From: Amyloporia xantha | Lineage: Eukaryota > Basidiomycota > Agaricomycetes > Polyporales > Adustoporiaceae | Length of the DNA: 64,000 nt | Reading direction: 5' to 3' | Assembly (NCBI GenBank): GCA_036971615.1 | Contig: JAYKKR010000030.1 | Span: forward strand, 1 to 64,000 | Shown: one piece after another, positions 37,219-48,804 of the stretch | Layout: each line of letters begins with the position of its first letter | Position numbering within the stretch: the stretch's first letter is position 1 | The notes under the pieces: model-generated | What the model was told of the DNA's origin: nothing | Seen by the model: the letters and a program-made list of their open reading frames with translations, nothing else | The model's database searches: none | Position numbers and translations under genes: made by a program

Positions 37219-39984
37219 GGCAGGAATTATGTTGGATTGAATTCGTAAAGAAGGCGCAGGAATGAAGAACAAACGACATACCATCAATCGACTTTATATA
37301 CAGGCTCATGAGTAGCTAGAGTATCTCGGAAAGGGGGCTGTGCTCCGCAGTGCAGCCGCACCGCAGTACGGTACGAACTGGTACGAACCACAATCTTTGT
37401 GTGATAGACGCCCTGCTGTCACTGCGGATGAAAACAGGAGGCAGGGTGAGTAGGCATGCTAAGACTCGTTCGTCTATGTCGACTCTGGATTTCTCGTCAA
37501 ATAGGTCAATCGATGCTTCAATGGAACGATGCACGAATAGAGAGTTAGGAGGTAATCTTCGGTGTGCCTCAGCCAGAACGTGTCGTCCAAACTAGCGATG
37601 CAGATGGTATTGTACTGCGTACCAGGTACCAGCCCAAACGTCGGACCAATAAGATGAGCTGTTTCACATCGTGTTAACCGCGCATGCATTGAATGCTTGG
37701 CGGCAATACTGGCGCACTCACAACTTGTGATTCAAACGGCAGTTGTACCGACTCGGTAGGCTGGAGAGACACTTAATCACGAGATAACGGATCTAGCTGC
37801 GCATGATCTCGATTAACCTATACTCAGTCAATTGTGCAGTTGCATAGCACATAGCAAGATCTACATACGTGCGCTGGTCGGGAATGTGTACTGCCCGCCA
37901 GCATCTCAGCCTCGACCGATCGAAGGTACCGAGTCGAGTCCTGAGAAAGTTGGACCGAATGATTTTCGGGGACCACCGAGCAATAATACAAGCGATCTCC
38001 CGATCTCTGTGAGGCCCCGTTACGAAGTAACACTTCACTACACCTTGGCAGACAAGCAAGTTGTCTTCAAGTGAGAGGAAATACAGCACGAAATATGAAG
38101 CAGCCGTACTGGTGAGGTTTTTCCATGTTACTAGCTTACAGCCTGTGTTTCCGGGCACATCTGGGGAAATCAGTGCGGCAGCATCATTTGAAATAAGCGA
38201 TCGCAGGTATGATGGATCTACACATAAGCCATCAGCATAGATACGATACTAAAATAGTGACCGGGGATGACTCTCAGTGAGGCCATCTCCAACGACAAAA
38301 TAAAGGGGATACAGTATAGACAGCCAGGTCAAGATTGTTCTGTGAAAGGGGTACTGTACCGCTGCGTGCTCGTCATTCTACAAACTTGCGGTCCCCGGAC
38401 CACTTGCGCAATCGTACCCCTGCTATTGGTTCGAGATGCATGTCAGTACGAGAGCCCTATGCATAATGTCCCTACCGAGCCGCCCAGAACGTACTCTCCC
38501 ACTGGAGCCGTAGCTAGCGGTGTCAGAGTGGTGGTGATCAAAGGGCATAATAACCCGGGTGGACTGTTCCTGGCGTCAGTTCCGGCCAAACACCCGTGGA
38601 GTGCGGACCATCGATAGTGGAAGCGCTTGCAGCGCGATTATTGCGTCGTTAGCTTCTGAAGGTGTGTGTTTACCCCGAGATAGCCGTCGGATTCCAACAA
38701 ATAACAAACACCCGGCTTCGACCCATAAGTCGAGCACACAGCATCAGAATAATCGTATATAGAGTAGAACAGAACTCGAGGAAAGCCGATAGACTGACGT
38801 GCGAACGCAAGACAAAATGGCGGCACGATCGAAAGGATCGAAGATACTTATCAGCTCTGTGTGGGGCCGAGGAGGAACTGAAGATGCAGATCTCAAGTGT
38901 GGCCGAGAATGCCATCTCGTTCGGGGGCCGAAAGTGCCCTTGTCAAGTACTATAAACTATAATTATTGATCATAACCAGTCAAAAGAGCCATACCAGATT
39001 ATACCCCGAAGCTGTAGGCATTCCAATTACGGGATAGGGGTGTCAGAACAGCTGACGATACAGCAAGAGACCTAGCCGTCGCCCCGAATGCCGCAACGGT
39101 CCGATTTTGATGTGCCATTATCCCAGGAAATTGCGGTGGAGATCGCAGCAAGTGCGCAGTCCCTCATGAAAACCGGTAATCGTAGCAATTAGGCATAGGA
39201 CTTCATCAATTTCCATTGACCGAATATCAGCTGCTAGAGTAAGGACTCTGATGAATGTGATCCCGCCGCGTCCGCTTCACCGAAAGAACGGCTGCTGATT
39301 TTGACGGAGAGTTTTGCTCCGGCATTGCATGCTAGTTAGCTAGTCCGTCGCAATACCCTTTTGACATGAGGCGACAACGTGGACAAGACCCAACGGTTGA
39401 ACGAGATTCCTTGAGATGCGGTACGTTAGATTTATCCAATTCGCCTGTGCGATGCTACTAGCTCGGCTACTTGCAGAGCGAGCAGCTGCACGACACATTA
39501 TAGCCACCGCGCAGAGTGGCCTAGACCTAGAACATGGAGCCGGTGATGTCTTGGTCCGCAGTCCCAGGCTAAGCTCAATCTCGCTGTAAGGTGGGGCTGA
39601 GAATAGGATGCCGTTACCAGCTTGGGTCACTCGGGGGTGTAAATTGGAAGCTCGAAGCTAACTTCACTTACCTGACCGGCTGGGACCATGAAGAAGAGGG
39701 TTTTGTTGTCTGCTCGACTGTGGTAACACGTCATGGACTTGTCGGCGACTTTCCTGTCAATTTCAATAGAGTACAGCTGGAGGTGCGAGACAGATGCCGA
39801 CGTTGAAGCTCGTACGAAATCTAATAAGCAGCGTCAACACTTCGCAATATTACTCTTGCAGTCTGCTACCGGTTACCGGTACTAATCTAGATTCTGATGA
39901 TGTCTTCCACGTGACTTGTGCTTCTTATATGAGGACCACGATGTTGAATGTCATTCGTAGCGGAGTTAATCCAGTACTAGCGTA
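37219..39984. other. No confident gene; scattered short frames
   Basis: A plus frame at 39,591-39,806 (containing LEANFTYLTGWDHEEEGFVV) and a 116-codon plus frame at 38,267-38,617 look weakly protein-like, but neither has a recognisable relative or a consistent exon partner. They may be exon debris. The rest is unremarkable. Confidence 0.4.
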
Positions 39985-40508
39985 TTTACCTGTGGCTTTG
40001 CCACGTAAGGTTTGGAATACAAATAATATGAATAATTTATAATCTAGTGTCTTCTAGTGACGCTACCTGTGGCTTCGCCACAGAGGTGCTCTGCACCTCC
40101 AATTGAACAAATATAATGAGTTATATTCAAATTCGGATTGTTCACTTTGGCACGAACCTAGTGTGCCCACCAACGGGCACTTCGTGCCCGTGACCCGTTC
40201 CCATTGCAGGGAAGTAGTACAGCAGTGAGCACTAAAGGCCCAGGGGCGCTTCGCACCCGTCGTTCCCATTCAGAGTGATTTAGTAGCAGCACTTTATTTG
40301 AAATCAATGTGTGAGGAAGGCGTCGGGAAGTATACCGAGACTGGTTCCCGTTGCAGCCACTGCACCCGGGACTACTCCCGCATCGCACGCTATAGGGACA
40401 ACCCGTTGAGCCGGTCCCCGTTCCCGATGCAGTGGGCATGCTGTTTTTTTGCTGTAAATATATTACATTTTTGTGAATCCTTGCACCTGAGCCCGTTCCA
40501 TTAATGCT

Positions 40509-40712
40509 GTATTTTACTTTGAATCCTTGCGCGGGGGAGACCCCCGCGGACCCCCCTGCCGCTGCGCGGAGCCCAGCGCCAACTCTCGCGCTGCGCGCAG
40601 CCAGTCCTATGGGAGGACCTGTACCATCGCGTGGCAGCCACGCGGCCAACGTGCTTTGCCACGCGCGCTACGCGCGCCACATCGACCCCGTCCTCCCACT
40701 CTTTTTAGACTA
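40509..40712 (+). repeat. 200-bp GC-rich direct repeat, copy 1
   Basis: This segment begins TTTACTTTGAATCCTTGCGC and runs through the CGCGGGGG hairpin, a stretch reading GCCGCTGCGCGG, the CGCGTGGC hairpin and a CGCGCG hairpin with loop CTA, then CCCACTCTTTTTAGA. It is repeated in the same orientation 1.13 kb downstream. Similarity between the two copies is high, about 90% by eye, much higher than in the rest of the array, so this portion was copied recently or is conserved. Confidence 0.8.
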
Positions 40713-41636
40713 GCGTCTTTACCCGTGGCTTTGCCACGCAAGGCGCTTTGCGCCTTTGAATACAAATAATACAGACAGTTATAATCTATCTTCTAGTGAC
40801 TTTACCTGTGGCTTCGTCCCGGAGGTGCAAAGCACCTCCAATTCAAGTTGGAAGAAATATATTTAGTAGGAATGATTCAAATTTAAATTACCAACGGGCA
40901 CTTTGTGTCCATGACCCATGCCCGTTGCAGAGAAGTGCACCCCAACCTGTTTCCCTTGAGCAGAAACCCTATAATATAAATTTATTTTGAATCCCTGTGC
41001 GAGAAGCGAGAAAGAATGCTGCAAAGTGAGTACTCTGCCTGAGAGCCACCCGATGCAAGCCTGTTGCCACTATGGGGATGATCTGTGCCCCTCTGCTGCA
41101 TTGAGCCCGTGCATGTTCTCATTGCAGTGGGCATACTGCATTTTACCCTTTTTTGAATTCTTGTGGAAGGGAGACACCCACCTTGAGTATGCTGATGTTC
41201 CCGTTGCAATGGACATACAAACTATGCAGAGGAGGAAGACCCGATGCGAACCATACTGCATGCTATGGGGACAACCTATACTTCCGTTCCACTGAGCCGG
41301 GTGCCCGTTCCCGTTGCAGTGAGAAAGTGCCAAATCCCGTGCTGTGTGCTATATGCACGACCTATGCCCATTCCCATTGCAGTGGGCATGCTGCATTTTT
41401 GCTCTAAATGTTTTACCTTTTTGTGAATATCTGCACCTGAGGTTGACCTGAGCCCGAGGTCCGTTCCTGTTGCAGTGGGATTTTACCCGACGCGAGCCCA
41501 GTGCCAAATCCCGTGCTGTGCGCGGCGGAGGCTATAGGCAGGACCTATGCCTGTTCCCGTTGCAGTAGACATGCTGTATTTTTCTAAACATTTTATCTTG
41601 TGAATTTTTGCGCCTGCCCGTTCCCGTTGCAGAGGG

Positions 41637-41842
41637 ATTTTACTTTGGATCCTTGCGCGGGGGAGACCCCCGCGGACCCCCCTGCCGCTGCGCGGGGCCC
41701 GGCGCCTACTCTCGCGCTGCGCGCAGCCAGTCCTATGGGACGACCCACGCTCACATGGCAGCCACGCGGCCAACGTGGGTGCCAGGTGGTTTCCACGCGC
41801 GCTACGCGCGCCACAATGACCCTGTCGTCCCACTCTCTTTAG
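41637..41842 (+). repeat. 200-bp GC-rich direct repeat, copy 2
   Basis: This is the downstream partner of the repeat at 40,509-40,712. It starts TTTACTTTGGATCCTTGCGC and ends CCCACTCTCTTTAGA. The CGCGGGGG hairpin and the CACGCGCGCTACGCGCG block are unchanged, while the middle differs by a few substitutions (for example in the CATGGCAGCCACGCG hairpin, where pairing is partly lost). Confidence 0.8.
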
Positions 41843-42205
41843 ATACAACTTAACACTCAGCTTGTCTTTTGGACCGTCGTCCTTGCATCGTCCAATTGCA
41901 CTTGAATACTATGCTTTGTACCGTATCTGCAACTTAATATTGTTGACACAAAGACATAATCTTTTAGTGGTAAACATGGATGCCGATCCCCGCGGCCAGG
42001 GGCGGGTCCATGTCAAATGGACACGGCTGATCCAAATGCCCAGGCGCCAGAAGAACGGAAAACTCTAGTGATCGTTTGCCAGACAACCACATATTCTATG
42101 CTACGTGTCGACGACACCTTGGACACCAGTATCCTCATATCCCTCCTCAGCCAGCTGGAAGACTCGAGAATCAGCCCCTAACGGACAAAATTCAACGTCG
42201 TAGAC

Positions 42206-45017
42206 ATGACTGAGTTTCACGGTACTGGAGAGCTGCCGTCCATTCCGGATGACTTGACTCTCGTGCAGTTCATGCACGACTACGAGCATCACACCAGGCC
42301 TGCTCCGAGGACGCACAGCGCGTGGCTCATTGAAGATGCTTCAGGGAGAAAGATAACTTTTGACGAGGTAAGTCTTTACGGGCCATATTACCGGCGGCAT
42401 TGTACCACGTGGATGACTATTAACCATCCGGCTGTTCTGCTGAAATCAGGTCAAAGTGCGTACGAACGCTTTAGCGAATGCACTCAGTTCGCGCTGGAAG
42501 ATAGGTAAGTTTACGGCATGATCTACCTGTTGATGAGGGCATATTATTAACGACGTCATGTAGGCGAAGATGACGCCGGTATGCCTATATATCTGAAATG
42601 TCACTGTGGCAGCATAATGACCCCGCGTAGTTTGCGTCTACAGCCCCAACCACATTGGTATGTTTTCAGCTCTTGTTCAGTCCGGAGCGCCGTGCTCATG
42701 ATATCCGAAGACTATCCTATTGTCATCTGGTAAGCGTCCTAGGCGCCCAGCAGTCTCACTTCTGACACATTCCACAGGGCTGCATTTAGAGTAGGCGCAG
42801 TCATCACGTAAGGCATTCTATTCTCTCACAGAAAGCGCCATTCACACTCACAATACTGTTTTAGTGCAGCCAATCCCGCGTATACCGCAGAGGAACTTGT
42901 CTACCAGCTCAAGACGACTAACGCCAAGCTCCTCGTCGTTCATCCATGGGTCCTTCCCGTTGCTATTGCAGCAGCGAAAGCAGTTGGACTCTCTGAAGAC
43001 AGAATCGTGCTGATCGAAGACGCCGCTTCCGCCGGCGCTAGCAAGCATGTGACGCTGCAGCAGCTCGTTGACGAAGGGTCGTCGAAGCCACAATGCTTCG
43101 TCGAGCGCCGTCTGAAGCCAGGCGAGGGGAAGACCAAAATTGCGTTTTTGAGTTTCTCCAGCGGGACGACTGGCCTGCCGAAAGTGAGTTGAATAGAGGT
43201 CGTTCACTATGTCTGACCCTTCGTGAACACGCATCTGCGCGGTGATATAGGCTGTCAAGATTCCGCACTACAGCCCCATTGCGAATATGATACAGCTCAC
43301 GGCCTACGTCCAGAGCGAGTCTGCGCCGATAGAGAAGAGGAAATATCGACCCGGCGACGTGAGCATTGCTGGTAAGCCGGGCTATACTTTCCCGCCATGA
43401 TGGTGGTATAGGGTGGAATTCTAACTTGCATTGATTAGTTCTACCTTTCTACCGTAAGCATTCTTGCCTGAAGACGTGATATTGGTCTGACCCAACGCTG
43501 GGCAGACATTTATGGCCAAGTCATTGTCATGCACTGGACCATTTACCTTGGTGTATGTCTCATTAGCTTCAAGGGCGGGGACACCCACGACTCACCCACT
43601 CTTGCAGATGTCGGTGGTGGTGATCCCCAAGTTTGATTTCCTCGCGATGCTGGCCAGTATCCAGCGCTTCCGCATCAATTTCCTGCTGTGCGTCTGTTCT
43701 GTCAGAGTAATGGATCATATCAGCTGACCACGTATGTCAATGTGCGCAGATTCGTCCCGCCCATGATTGTTGGGCTTTGCAAGGCAAGTCCGGTTTCTCG
43801 TTGTTAATTCCAAGACGACGTTCCGACTCCTAACCGTTTCATCCGTATTCGTAGCACCCTGCTGTGCAGAAGTACGATCTGAGCAGCGTAAAGCTGATTG
43901 CGAGTGGTGCGGCACCGCTCTCGGCGGAACTCACTAACCAGCTCGCCAAACGTTTCCCTCACATCAGTATTGGTCAAGGCTACGGTGCGTTGACAACCAT
44001 CCACCTACATCATCATAATATTAATATGACGTTGCAAACGGTATTTCTGGTCATCGGTCTCATTAGGAATGACCGAAACGAGCACTGCGATTAGCATGCC
44101 GCAGATCAATCAGCACGTGGGCACTCCTGGTAGCGCAGGGTTGCTGGTTCCGGGTGTCTCTGTGCGCGTCGTGCGTGAGGACGGATCCTTAGCATCTTAC
44201 GGAGAGCCCGGGGAGCTAGTTGTCAAGAGTCCGTCGAACGCCATCGGATATCTCAACAACGAAGAAGCGTGAGCCCTTTGTATATTCTAGCTGCCACTTG
44301 CGTGTTACTGATCTATATTTCAGAACAAGGGAAACGTTCCGCGACGGGTAGGTATTCTGTGACTGATTAGAAAAGTTGCTCACTATCGTGACAGATGGGT
44401 ACATACAGGCGATGAAGTCTACATCAATGAGAAGACGGAAATGTTCGTCGTTGACAGGATCAAGGTCGGTTGTTTATTTGTCTTAGATGAGGATCGTCCT
44501 GGGCTTCATACGCTGTTTTTCAGGACTTGATCAAAGTGAAGGGTTTCCAAGGTCAGGATATCCTAAAACAGAGAGCGCCATGACGCTGAAACCTGTCTCA
44601 CCACAGTGGCGCCACCCGAGCTTGAAGGCCATCTGCTCGAGCTGCCAGAAGTATCCGATGTGTGTATCGTAGGCAAACCCGACGAATACAGCGGCGAGCT
44701 TCCCTACGCCTTCATTGTCCCCAGTGCAAGCGCGCTTGAGAATTTAAAGAAAGATCCTGCAAGTGCAGAGGCACTCAAAGCCAAGATAAGCAAGGTCGGT
44801 CTTGCAATGCAGAGGGTGCTCCTGCCCTCCATGTTGTGATCGTCTAATTCGGCTCCCACAGCACGTCGCCGACCACAAAGTGCATTTCAAGCGCCTTGGA
44901 GGCGTCGAGTTCATCGACGTGATACCCCGAAACCCGAGCGGCAAGCTTTTGCGGCGAGTGCTACGTGATCGTCTACGGGCGGCGACGTCGGCCTCTGCAA
45001 CCAAGGCCAAGCTGTAA
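42206..45017 (+). CDS. AMP-forming acyl-CoA synthetase / 4-coumarate-CoA ligase-like, peroxisomal
   Basis: The enzyme activates a carboxylic acid via an acyl-adenylate to its CoA ester; the substrate is unknown. Nineteen exons join to 573 aa: 42206-42367, 42450-42504, 42564-42578, 42631-42657, 42711-42729, 42778-42807, 42865-43183, 43251-43371, 43439-43453, 43506-43552, 43608-43687, 43750-43783, 43855-43984, 44067-44268, 44324-44347, 44395-44464, 44524-44551, 44607-44794 and 44862-45017. Motifs in order: VYSPNHIDYPIVIWA and GAVITAANPAYT; the phosphate loop SFSSGTTGLPK ending at residue 209; LPFYHIYG; ASGAAPLS; GQGYGMTETS; GWVHTGDE; VDRIKDLIKVKGFQVAP; and NPSGKLLRR with the catalytic Lys550. 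The last three residues, AKL, fit the peroxisomal PTS1 signal. The intron after 43,783 starts with GCAAGT. Several exons are as short as 15 nt. It looks intact. Confidence 0.94.
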
Positions 45018-45550
45018 TGGTGCTTCTGGGAAAACAGGTCCACAGCATATTTTTATCTGGGAGAAACCCGTTGCTCGGGCGACACACTCTAACATAATAC
45101 TTCGTACTCGCACTCCTTCGTTACAGCATGGTTGATACCCACTAACTACCGATCCTTTGAGCTGGGATAGCCGTCATTCACTCATCATCCGTTCTTTATC
45201 TTTGCTATATATATCCTCCGTATTAGATGATTTAGACATGTGCGACTCGGAATCGACTAGTCTGGTAGAAAGTTTGCTCAGCGATTGCGCCGAATCGTCA
45301 ATGTCAGGAGCTAACTTAGCTCATACTTATGCGTATTCCTTAAGCCTCCTGGGACCTACGGATCATTTCAGCTGACTTATTGATGCAGGAAAAAACAGCA
45401 TATATGCATAATGTCATCGACTACGATGCGTGTGAAATACAAAGTAAAACATATTATACTAGCGTGCAAGAGCGACTCTATCCATATCTCCGTCAGTCAC
45501 CCTATCCTCCATCGATCAGTCTCAGACTGCCTGTCAGGGAAAAGCCCCAT
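45018..45550. other. Spacer between convergent genes
   Basis: This contains the 3' ends of the ligase (+) and a BTB gene (-). A 72-codon plus frame at 45,157-45,375 is unassigned. TATATATATCC near 45,210 is a simple AT run. Nothing else is seen. Confidence 0.45.
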
Positions 45551-46417
45551 TTACTCCGACGCTGCGGTCCTCTGCGTTCTGACAGCCTGGTTGAACGTAT
45601 TCGCCGAAGTAGGTCCCCAGATGGCCACCGTGCCGTCTTTCTCTAGCTTCTTATACGCTAGCTTGAGGATCTCGATCTTCGCTGCATCAAACTGTCCACG
45701 AGCTAGGAATATCGACGCTCCATATGTGTTCTGCCGTACCTCCGAGATGAGGACAGTCTCGTCAACACCGAGCCGGCGGGCCTCATCCAGCGAGAGCGCT
45801 TCGATCCACTCGCAGATCTTGATGCGGGCCTGGAGGAGAAACCCCGGCAAGCTGTGTTCGCGCGCGAGAAGGATCTGGTCGACGAGGGGCGCGACTTCGC
45901 ACAGCCGCTCGATGGCGATGTCGCGTATCACGTCAGAGCGCAATGTCAGCGCGAGCTCGAGGACGGATTTCCATTCTTCGGCGGTTTGTAGGTCGTGTTT
46001 CCAGAGGCGCCTGTCGGTGGTAAGCGATAGTGGGATATCACAAGATGTCAGTGAAGGCAACTTGTGAGATGAGTGGATCCGCACCTCGGGTGCAGAGTAG
46101 CTAGAAATCTGTCCCAATCGACGCGCTTGATAGTATTGAGTTCTGTGACATCCACATCAGACTGGACTTGGCCTTGTCCTGTGGCGTCGCCCGGAGCAGT
46201 AGCCCGGATCATGTTCCAGAAGACGTTGGAGTTGTTGCGCAACAGGAAGCGATGCACGTTGTAAATCGTGTTTTCGACTATGTTTATGCATGGTAAAAAT
46301 GGGGGGAAATCAGTACATAGATGACGGTGCGCGATCACGATCACTCACCACAAGTTTTATGCTGCCATCCCCGAAGTAGTATTGCGAATGCCTCTTACGA
46401 GGTGAGCCCTTCGGCAT
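45551..46417 (-). CDS. BTB/POZ domain protein 1
   Basis: Short BTB/POZ proteins of this type are numerous in agaricomycetes; they are probably protein-interaction modules, perhaps Cullin-3 adaptors, but none is characterised. Exon 1 starts MPKGSPRKRHSQYYFGDGSIKLV at 46417, the usual opening (basic residues, YYF, DG, hydrophobic). Exon 2 has VENTIYNVHRFLLRNNSNVFWNMI, the dimer-forming core, and ends DWDRFLATLHPR. Exon 3 has HDLQTAEEWKSVLELALTL, then IRDIAIERL and VAPLVDQILLAREHSLPGFLLQA, then LSLDEARRLGVDETVLISEVRQ. The same gene plan is found in the two other BTB genes at 47,902 and 51,673. The exact first splice site is uncertain. The stop lies at 45551 and no damage is seen. Confidence 0.85.
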
Positions 46418-46825
46418 CGGCGTTTCGGGTTGCATCCAGCCTGTGTGTGAAGGGTGGAAAGCGTACGTCCAGGATCAGCCTAGAAAGTGGCAGGTAAGTA
46501 GACGAGAGCAACTGGGTGATTATAATTAACAGGCGAGCTAGCCTCACTGGCCAACAGACTGCCTTAAATAGTGCTCGTTGCAGTCTCGGCCCTTGGAATG
46601 CATAACAGTAACACAAGCGGGGACAAAAGCAACCTCTGGGGAAAGCGGTGCTGCAAGACCATTGAATTAGTGGACAAAGGACTAAGGCTAGATCGCATTG
46701 TGATGAAACGATTGTCGCATTTTACCTTTCATTTTCCAATTTACGTACTTCTTCTTTTCGCGCCTTTTGCATGATGTACAAGTGTAACTTCACTGTGTAA
46801 GGGGAGCCATTGAACGTGTTTGAAT

Positions 46826-46950
46826 GTTGTCTGCTCTCGTCTGCACGACGCAAGGCGGGGAATTTCAGCGAGGCAATACCTAGAGAAAGCGCATGAATGG
46901 TATACCACGCGCCGCACCGAAGTACGGATGATAGCTACATACGCATTGCG
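46826..46950 (+). repeat. Duplicated intergenic segment, copy 1
   Basis: This contains CTCGTCTGCACGACGCAAGG, which is identical in copy 2 at about 49,030. Similarity continues through GCGAG, a variable stretch, GCGCATGAATGG and AAGTACG. It lies just downstream, in plus orientation, of one BTB gene region, as copy 2 does, and so looks like part of a local duplication. Confidence 0.65.
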
Positions 46951-46976
46951 CAGCAGAACAATGCAAGCGTATACCT

Positions 46977-47219
46977 ATGTTTCCTGTCCGAAATATGGCG
47001 GCGCTCGGTGAAAAATTGACACAGTTTAAACATACCTCGCGTGTTTTTCCCCGCCTGAAAGGGCTGTGGAGGCCGCTCTATAGGTCTAAAGACGCCTTAT
47101 ATTACATGAAGGTATGCTCCAAGTGGGCATTAGAGGATATTAAGGGTGAGTTACTTCCCAGACCCTATCGTGAAGATCACATTCGTCGGCATTACCCGAA
47201 TCCGGGTAAGAAATGGTGA
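46977..47219 (+). pseudogene. Possible BTB gene remnant
   Basis: An 80-codon plus frame contains ALYYMKVCSKWALEDIKGELL. This resembles the third-exon segment of the neighbouring BTB genes (for example SVLELSVKWQFEDIQALVV), where a helix is followed by KW.(F/L)EDI. No N-terminal exon or downstream partner is seen. The match is short and could be chance, but its position between two BTB genes makes a remnant plausible. Confidence 0.35.
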
Positions 47220-47901
47220 CGAGGACCTCTGCGAACGAGAATTGACTCTGGCCATCTAAATCTCCTTCATAATTTAGTGAATACTTTGATATATATTTCT
47301 GTGAGTGCTGAACAAAAAGCCCAAGACCGAACTTTCCCAGAGAGGGTGTTAAGCGTGTTTGTCTCAAGGAGTGGCCCTAGTGGCCGCAGTGTATCAAGGA
47401 CCGGTTGATGACTGTATAGGCATATAGAGCCAATGCTTCACCAGAGGCACCCTGGGCCTGTATCTTGAATGAATGACGTTGTTCGATTGAACACATGGGG
47501 CCAGTGTTTTTACAATTTGACACGTAAAAAGCATGATTTATATAGACACGTAAGACAGTGCATCCATGTTTCTTACATCGGGTTAATAGTAGGGCCCAAT
47601 GTCACATAGCTCAGGCTCACAATTGGAGGCGGTTGAGTGCTGCCAGATAGGGCCTGACGCCATTGGGAATATGAATGGGCGACGGCGAGTCGATGTCGTG
47701 GGTCGTGGGCGTCGATATCCGGTTTATCTGGCCAAGCAAGCGTCAAACTCAAACGTTCCAGTGTTTGTATTGTCTCCTACACATACACATCCTCCACTTT
47801 CTCGCTCGTGTTGTATAAGGTTGTATAGTCACTGAGTCGCAGCCACAACCCTTTATTCCGCAAAGCACATCGCCGATCTTCCTTGATCTAGCTTAAGAAA
47901 G

Positions 47902-48708
47902 ATGCAGAACGATCCGTCGAAGGATGTAGAGCGGAAGAGGCACCCGCGTTTCTACTTCGACGATGGCAATGTCGTATTTCTCGTGCATTTCTGGAGGATT
48001 TCGTCCCAGTCATAGCGCAACAACTAATCTTCAATCTTATCGGAACATAGGTTGAGAACACCTTATTCAACGTTCATCGCTACTTCTTCCAACGCGATTC
48101 AGAGACCTTCCGGGACATGTTCTCCATGCCCCCTGGGGACCAAGGAGCGCAAGGGTTGTTCGATGACAACCCCATTCACTTGGAAGGCACTGAATGTGTC
48201 GATTTTGAGCGATTTCTTGCAATTCTCTACCCCAGGTAGCGCCACACATCTTAGAGCCATGTCCGCTCTCTCATTTGTCCTTAGGGATATCCGTATCCAC
48301 GATCTGGGGACCATAGATCAGTGTACATCTGCACTCAAACTTGCTTCGCGATGGCATTTTGAGGACATATGCGAGGCCATTGGTTCCCGACTGCGTCGAG
48401 TCAAAGCCCCGTTGGTAGACCAGATTGCCCTTGCATGGCAATATGACTTCGCAGACGTGCTAGTTTTAGCTTGCTTCGACATTTGCACACGAACGACCAC
48501 ATTGGCCGCATGGGAGGTGGAACGCCTAGGACCAGACATGTCCGCCTTCGTCGCGCAGCTTCGCGAAGGAAGAGGCTCCATGCAGAGCAGATTTACTAAG
48601 AACATAGTTGAGCGGTCACTGCTGGAGCTGCGGAAGCAGGGAGGCCATCAAGAGAAGAATATTGAGATCATCGAGGACATTTGTTTTCCGAAACGGATGG
48701 TAATATAG
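47902..48708 (+). CDS. BTB/POZ domain protein 2
   Basis: Three exons, 47902-47982, 48051-48235 and 48285-48708, give 229 aa with clean GT-AG introns. Exon 1 reads KRHPRFYFDDGNVVFL, exon 2 VENTLFNVHRYFFQRDSETFRDMF up to FERFLAILYPR, and exon 3 TSALKLASRWHFEDI, then APLVDQIALAWQYDF. The BTB core (about residues 15-90) is complete, and the C-terminal part is the all-helical extension shared by the three genes here. The C-terminal tail is charged, with KQGGHQEKNIEII. No catalytic domain is present, and the partner protein is unknown. The start is the only in-frame ATG before the motif. It has the same gene structure as the genes at 45,551 and 51,673. Confidence 0.87.
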
Positions 48709-48804
48709 TAGAAGTACGACAGGATACACTGCAGGCATGGACCCATAATTCATCACGACATATGTGCTAAATCACTAAACACTCCTTCGAACGGCTGGTT
48801 CCGA

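Larger units (their letters stand above)
39985..41845. repeat. Complex repeat array of short GC-rich hairpins in AT-rich DNA
   Basis: Two imperfect long units lie head to tail: about 39,985-40,727 and 40,728-41,845, the second expanded. Each unit combines an AT-rich spacer (AATACAAATAAT, CTTCTAGTGAC) with many perfect short hairpins having three-base loops. Examples: GTGGC/GCCAC around TTT at 39,992-40,004; CTGTGGC/GCCACAG around TTC at 40,067-40,083; CGGGCAC/GTGCCCG around TTC at 40,074+100; CGCGGGGG/CCCCCGCG around AGA at 40,530-40,548 and again at 41,656-41,674; CGCGTGGC/GCCACGCG at 40,628-40,644; AAGGCGC/GCGCCTT around TTT at 40,740-40,756; GGAGGTGC/GCACCTCC around AAA at 40,821-40,839. 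A second motif, close to CCCGTTCCCGTTGCAGTGGG, recurs about ten times. No protein is credible across it; the short frames are by-products. It resembles the GC clusters of fungal mitochondrial DNA. Confidence 0.8.

Noticed and set aside
40158..41853. Frames of 60-160 codons across the hairpin array
   Set aside because: They lie in repeats, appear on both strands in several frames, and encode only repeat-derived Ala/Arg/Pro strings.
13950..45020. A secondary-metabolite cluster built on GGPP synthase, MFS exporter and acyl-CoA ligase
   Set aside because: The genes are separated by GCN1 and long gene-free stretches, and no terpene cyclase, P450 or synthase core gene is seen.
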